A program made the translations under genes and the position numbers. 64,000 bases of DNA from Sulfurovum sp. UBA12169 (GTDB lineage Bacteria > Campylobacterota > Campylobacteria > Campylobacterales > Sulfurovaceae). This document shows, in pieces, positions 62,379 through 64,000 of this stretch. How positions within the stretch are numbered: position 1 is the stretch's first letter; each line of letters begins with the position of its first letter. A model generated the notes under the pieces. That model saw only the letters and a program-made list of their open reading frames with translations, had not been told where the DNA came from and ran no database searches. Where the stretch lies: positions 383,707 through 447,706 of the forward strand of contig DLUH01000005.1 in NCBI GenBank assembly GCA_002742845.1. Reading direction: 5' to 3'.

Positions 62379-62840
62379 TTAATTGATAATTTGCCCGTTT
62401 CTAAAAATCACTTTTTGATGAATCGTGCCGTCTTTGTTGAAGGCGATAGCTTCTCCCTCTTTGATGTCATTTTTATAGGTTGTTGAGATCATCAAGCTGC
62501 CATCTGGATAAAACGCTTTTTGTGCGCCCTCTTTTTTGCCGTTGACATATGGGATAGTCATCAAGATCTTCTCTTCTTTGTCGTACCATGTTTCTATACC
62601 GTTTTTCATTCCGTCTTTGATTTGGGCTGTAGAGGTAACCCGACCATCGTATCCGTATTTTTTTAGTAACCCGTTTTTGCCTGTGTCGTCGCTCATGATA
62701 AATTCGGAGCGGATTTTTCCTCCAGTAAAATACTCTCTTTCAACTTTTCCTCCAAAAAAGCTTGGCGAACTGCAACCGCTACATATAAAGATTAGCGCTA
62801 TAAAAAAAGTAACAGAAGAGATAATTTTAAGTTTGGGCAT
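62379..62840 (-). CDS. MORN-repeat lipoprotein (YwqK-like)
   Basis: A 153-residue predicted lipoprotein with lipobox (FICSGC) and four to five MORN-variant repeats of the YwqK type, for example REYFTGGKIRSEFIM, GRVTSTAQIKDGMKNGIE and GTIHQKVIFRNGQ. MORN-type repeats form beta strands that bind partners; YwqK was described as an antitoxin-like protein in Bacillus, but a toxin partner is not seen here, so that label should not be transferred. GGGAG precedes the start. Confidence 0.8.
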   Translation of the reverse strand: MPKLKIISSVTFFIALIFICSGCSSPSFFGGKVEREYFTGGKIRSEFIMSDDTGKNGLLKKYGYDGRVTSTAQIKDGMKNGIETWYDKEEKILMTIPYVNGKKEGAQKAFYPDGSLMISTTYKNDIKEGEAIAFNKDGTIHQKVIFRNGQIIN

Positions 62841-62986
62841 GCCACACTCCCTATATTGTATTTTAATAGTTAAAGTATACTGTGAAATTGCTTTGCAGAA
62901 GAGTCAAAAGCCATAAAAATTTATTTCCAGAAAAAGGTGTTTTTTCGAGTTTGGTTAATTTTTTACAAATAATTGAAGTCTTGGTA

Positions 62987-63074
62987 TGGCAGAGAGGAAG
63001 GGATTCGAACCCTCGATGAGTTGCCCCATACACGAGTTCCAGTCGTGCGCCTTCGACCACTCGGCCACCTCTCT
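62987..63074 (-). tRNA. tRNA-Ser (anticodon GGA)
   Basis: 88 nt class II tRNA on the minus strand; acceptor AGAGAGG/CCTCTCT, anticodon loop CTGGAAC, long variable arm, encoded CCA. Confidence 0.96.
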
Positions 63075-63243
63075 ACACAATTCTTCTTAAAGATGAACAA
63101 AGTTCATTTTATTGATCCCACTAAAATGTCGGCTAATGCCCTGGATAGTTTAGTTTGGATTGAAGAACGGTATTATACAAAAGAGTATCTCTTAAAATCC
63201 TTAGAAATCTATAAATTTTTAAGACAAAGTTTGGTATCATTCC

Positions 63244-63352
63244 CTTGCCTCTTCTTAGACCTGTGCAACGGTACTGAGAGACAGCGGGTCAGGATGGGAA
63301 CATAGCAGCCCACCTTTCTTTACTGTGTGCCGCAGGGATCTGGGGAGAGGTG
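63244..63352 (+). ncRNA. ffs: Signal recognition particle RNA (4.5S type)
   Basis: The conserved SRP54-binding loop is present (GGTCAGGATGGGAACATAGC and on to AGCCCA), flanked by complementary arms (TGCCTCTTCTTAGACC near the start pairs with TCTGGGGAGAGG near the end). Size of about 109 nt fits the small bacterial type. Its 3' end abuts the stop of the convergent gene at 63356. Exact ends are approximate. Confidence 0.85.
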
Positions 63353-63355
63353 CTT

Positions 63356-64000
63356 TCACTCTTCGTTTAAAATACTCCACTCATAAAATGGCAATGCTTC
63401 AAAATGTATGTTTTTTATGTGAAATTCATATTGGTTGGCTACCGTAACGATCGTAACCTTGCGAATACCATATTTTTTATATAGAGAAAACTTATTTTGT
63501 GATTTGACCCAGAAGCTCTCTTCGCTTTCAAAGGGTGCCGCAATAACAAGCTCATCTTCTTGCGTCAGATAACCGTGATTTCCCAAGGTTTCAAAAATAA
63601 TATGGTGCTTGACCATGGCCAATGCAACCATGTTGTCAAATTGAAGCATAAAAGGTTGTCCGGTTGTAAAATATTTGGCAAAAGCAAAATCAAACAACAG
63701 CATCTTTTTCCCACTTTTTTGGTATCTGTCTTCGATGAAAAAAAGAAGCTTTTCGTCGCCAAAGGCTTTAATTGTTTTATAGAGCCAATCCTTTGAAACC
63801 TTGAACTTCTCCTTGGCAAAATTATAAATTTGATGTACGGTGAGATGCTGAGTGTGATGCTGCGCAAGAATCAAAAGCAGTTTTTGTTCATTGGGCTCAA
63901 AGCGGCTCTGCATGAAGATCTTCATTGCAGAAGTGTTTGATTTGTGAAGTTTTGCCATTTGCGGGAGCGTGCCTGTTTTAAGAAAATGGTTAAAAGCATT
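63356..64000 (-). CDS. C-terminal part of a protein that continues beyond the right edge (possible AAA ATPase tail)
   Basis: The minus-strand frame is open from the stop at 63356 to the window edge with no stop, so the gene probably starts outside. An internal ATG at 63958 has no clear ribosome site. The residues before it (FNHFLKTGTLPQ) read like the F/YLxxGxxP segment that precedes the winged-helix and nuclease-like tail of certain prokaryotic ATPases (DUF4143/archaeal-ATPase type). The later DFAFAKYFTTGQPFML and a Glu-rich region near DELVIAAPFESEES fit that. The family name is tentative. Confidence 0.6.
   Translation of the reverse strand, partial: NAFNHFLKTGTLPQMAKLHKSNTSAMKIFMQSRFEPNEQKLLLILAQHHTQHLTVHQIYNFAKEKFKVSKDWLYKTIKAFGDEKLLFFIEDRYQKSGKKMLLFDFAFAKYFTTGQPFMLQFDNMVALAMVKHHIIFETLGNHGYLTQEDELVIAAPFESEESFWVKSQNKFSLYKKYGIRKVTIVTVANQYEFHIKNIHFEALPFYEWSILNEE

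Noticed and set aside
1-64000. CRISPR array or insertion sequence
   Set aside because: No regularly spaced direct repeats and no transposase gene were seen; the only integration system is the tRNA-Leu island.

Overview
The window looks like the chromosome of a free-living Campylobacterota (epsilonproteobacterium), probably related to Sulfurovum or Sulfurimonas; no rRNA or species marker fixes the genus. The evidence is an AT-rich genome, strong TATAAT -10 boxes usually without a clear -35, a dnaA/ruvC neighbourhood as in Campylobacter, an RNase J with a long basic N-terminal extension next to ksgA (as in Helicobacter), and a cyd operon with a DUF4492 gene. The left edge is the replication origin: the first codons of dnaA run leftward, ruvC runs rightward, and the gap holds a cluster of DnaA boxes. 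Two parS-type ParB sites lie 34-36 kb away inside coding genes, as expected near an origin.

Layout. 1-10.8 kb: dnaA start, oriC, ruvC, a YcbB-like L,D-transpeptidase, thyX, dgt, typA, a BaiN/HI0933 flavoprotein, a DUF2892 protein, purM and an AGCS amino-acid:sodium symporter. 10.9-11.4 kb: a five-gene tRNA operon (Pro, His, Arg, Arg, Leu) behind a consensus promoter. 11.4-24.5 kb: an integrative element in the 3' end of tRNA-Leu(UAG), bounded by 25-bp direct repeats. It encodes, all on the minus strand, a tyrosine integrase, an AlpA/Xis-like protein, a small unknown, a Rep-like protein, a winged-helix protein, a type I restriction-modification operon (hsdM-hsdS-fic-hsdR-GIY-YIG), a membrane protein and a lipoprotein. 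25-36 kb: envelope glycine-zipper/OmpA lipoproteins, rarA, rRNA-modification and RNA-processing genes (rluB-type, rnj, ksgA, rlmN, rluA-type), kdsD, hisF and a nucleoside-phosphorylase-like gene. 36-48.6 kb: purB, nrdA-ppnP-nrdB, a nitrilase-family gene, pcm, a second L,D-transpeptidase, a short speE, coaE, dapF and a Sel1-repeat gene. 48.6-52 kb: tRNA-Val and thrS-infC-rpmI-rplT. 52-56.5 kb: a lipoprotein, a LysM-NlpC/P60 hydrolase, ilvD and four tRNAs (Gly, Leu, Cys, Ser). 56.5-64 kb: the cytochrome bd operon including a 38-codon CydX-like gene, doxX, a secreted MsrB-MsrA fusion, small envelope proteins, tRNA-Ser, SRP RNA and a gene running off the right edge.

Genes that work together: thyX, dgt, nrdA/nrdB, ppnP, purM and purB cover nucleotide supply; dnaA, ruvC, rarA, oriC and parS cover replication, repair and segregation; two L,D-transpeptidases, dapF, the NlpC/P60 hydrolase, kdsD and the OmpA-like lipoprotein cover the envelope; the cyd operon and periplasmic MsrBA cover low-oxygen respiration and oxidant repair. 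The most unusual part is the tRNA-Leu island, which carries host-defence cargo with Fic and GIY-YIG companions, paired 12-bp-period repeats at both ends, and its own Rep-like gene.
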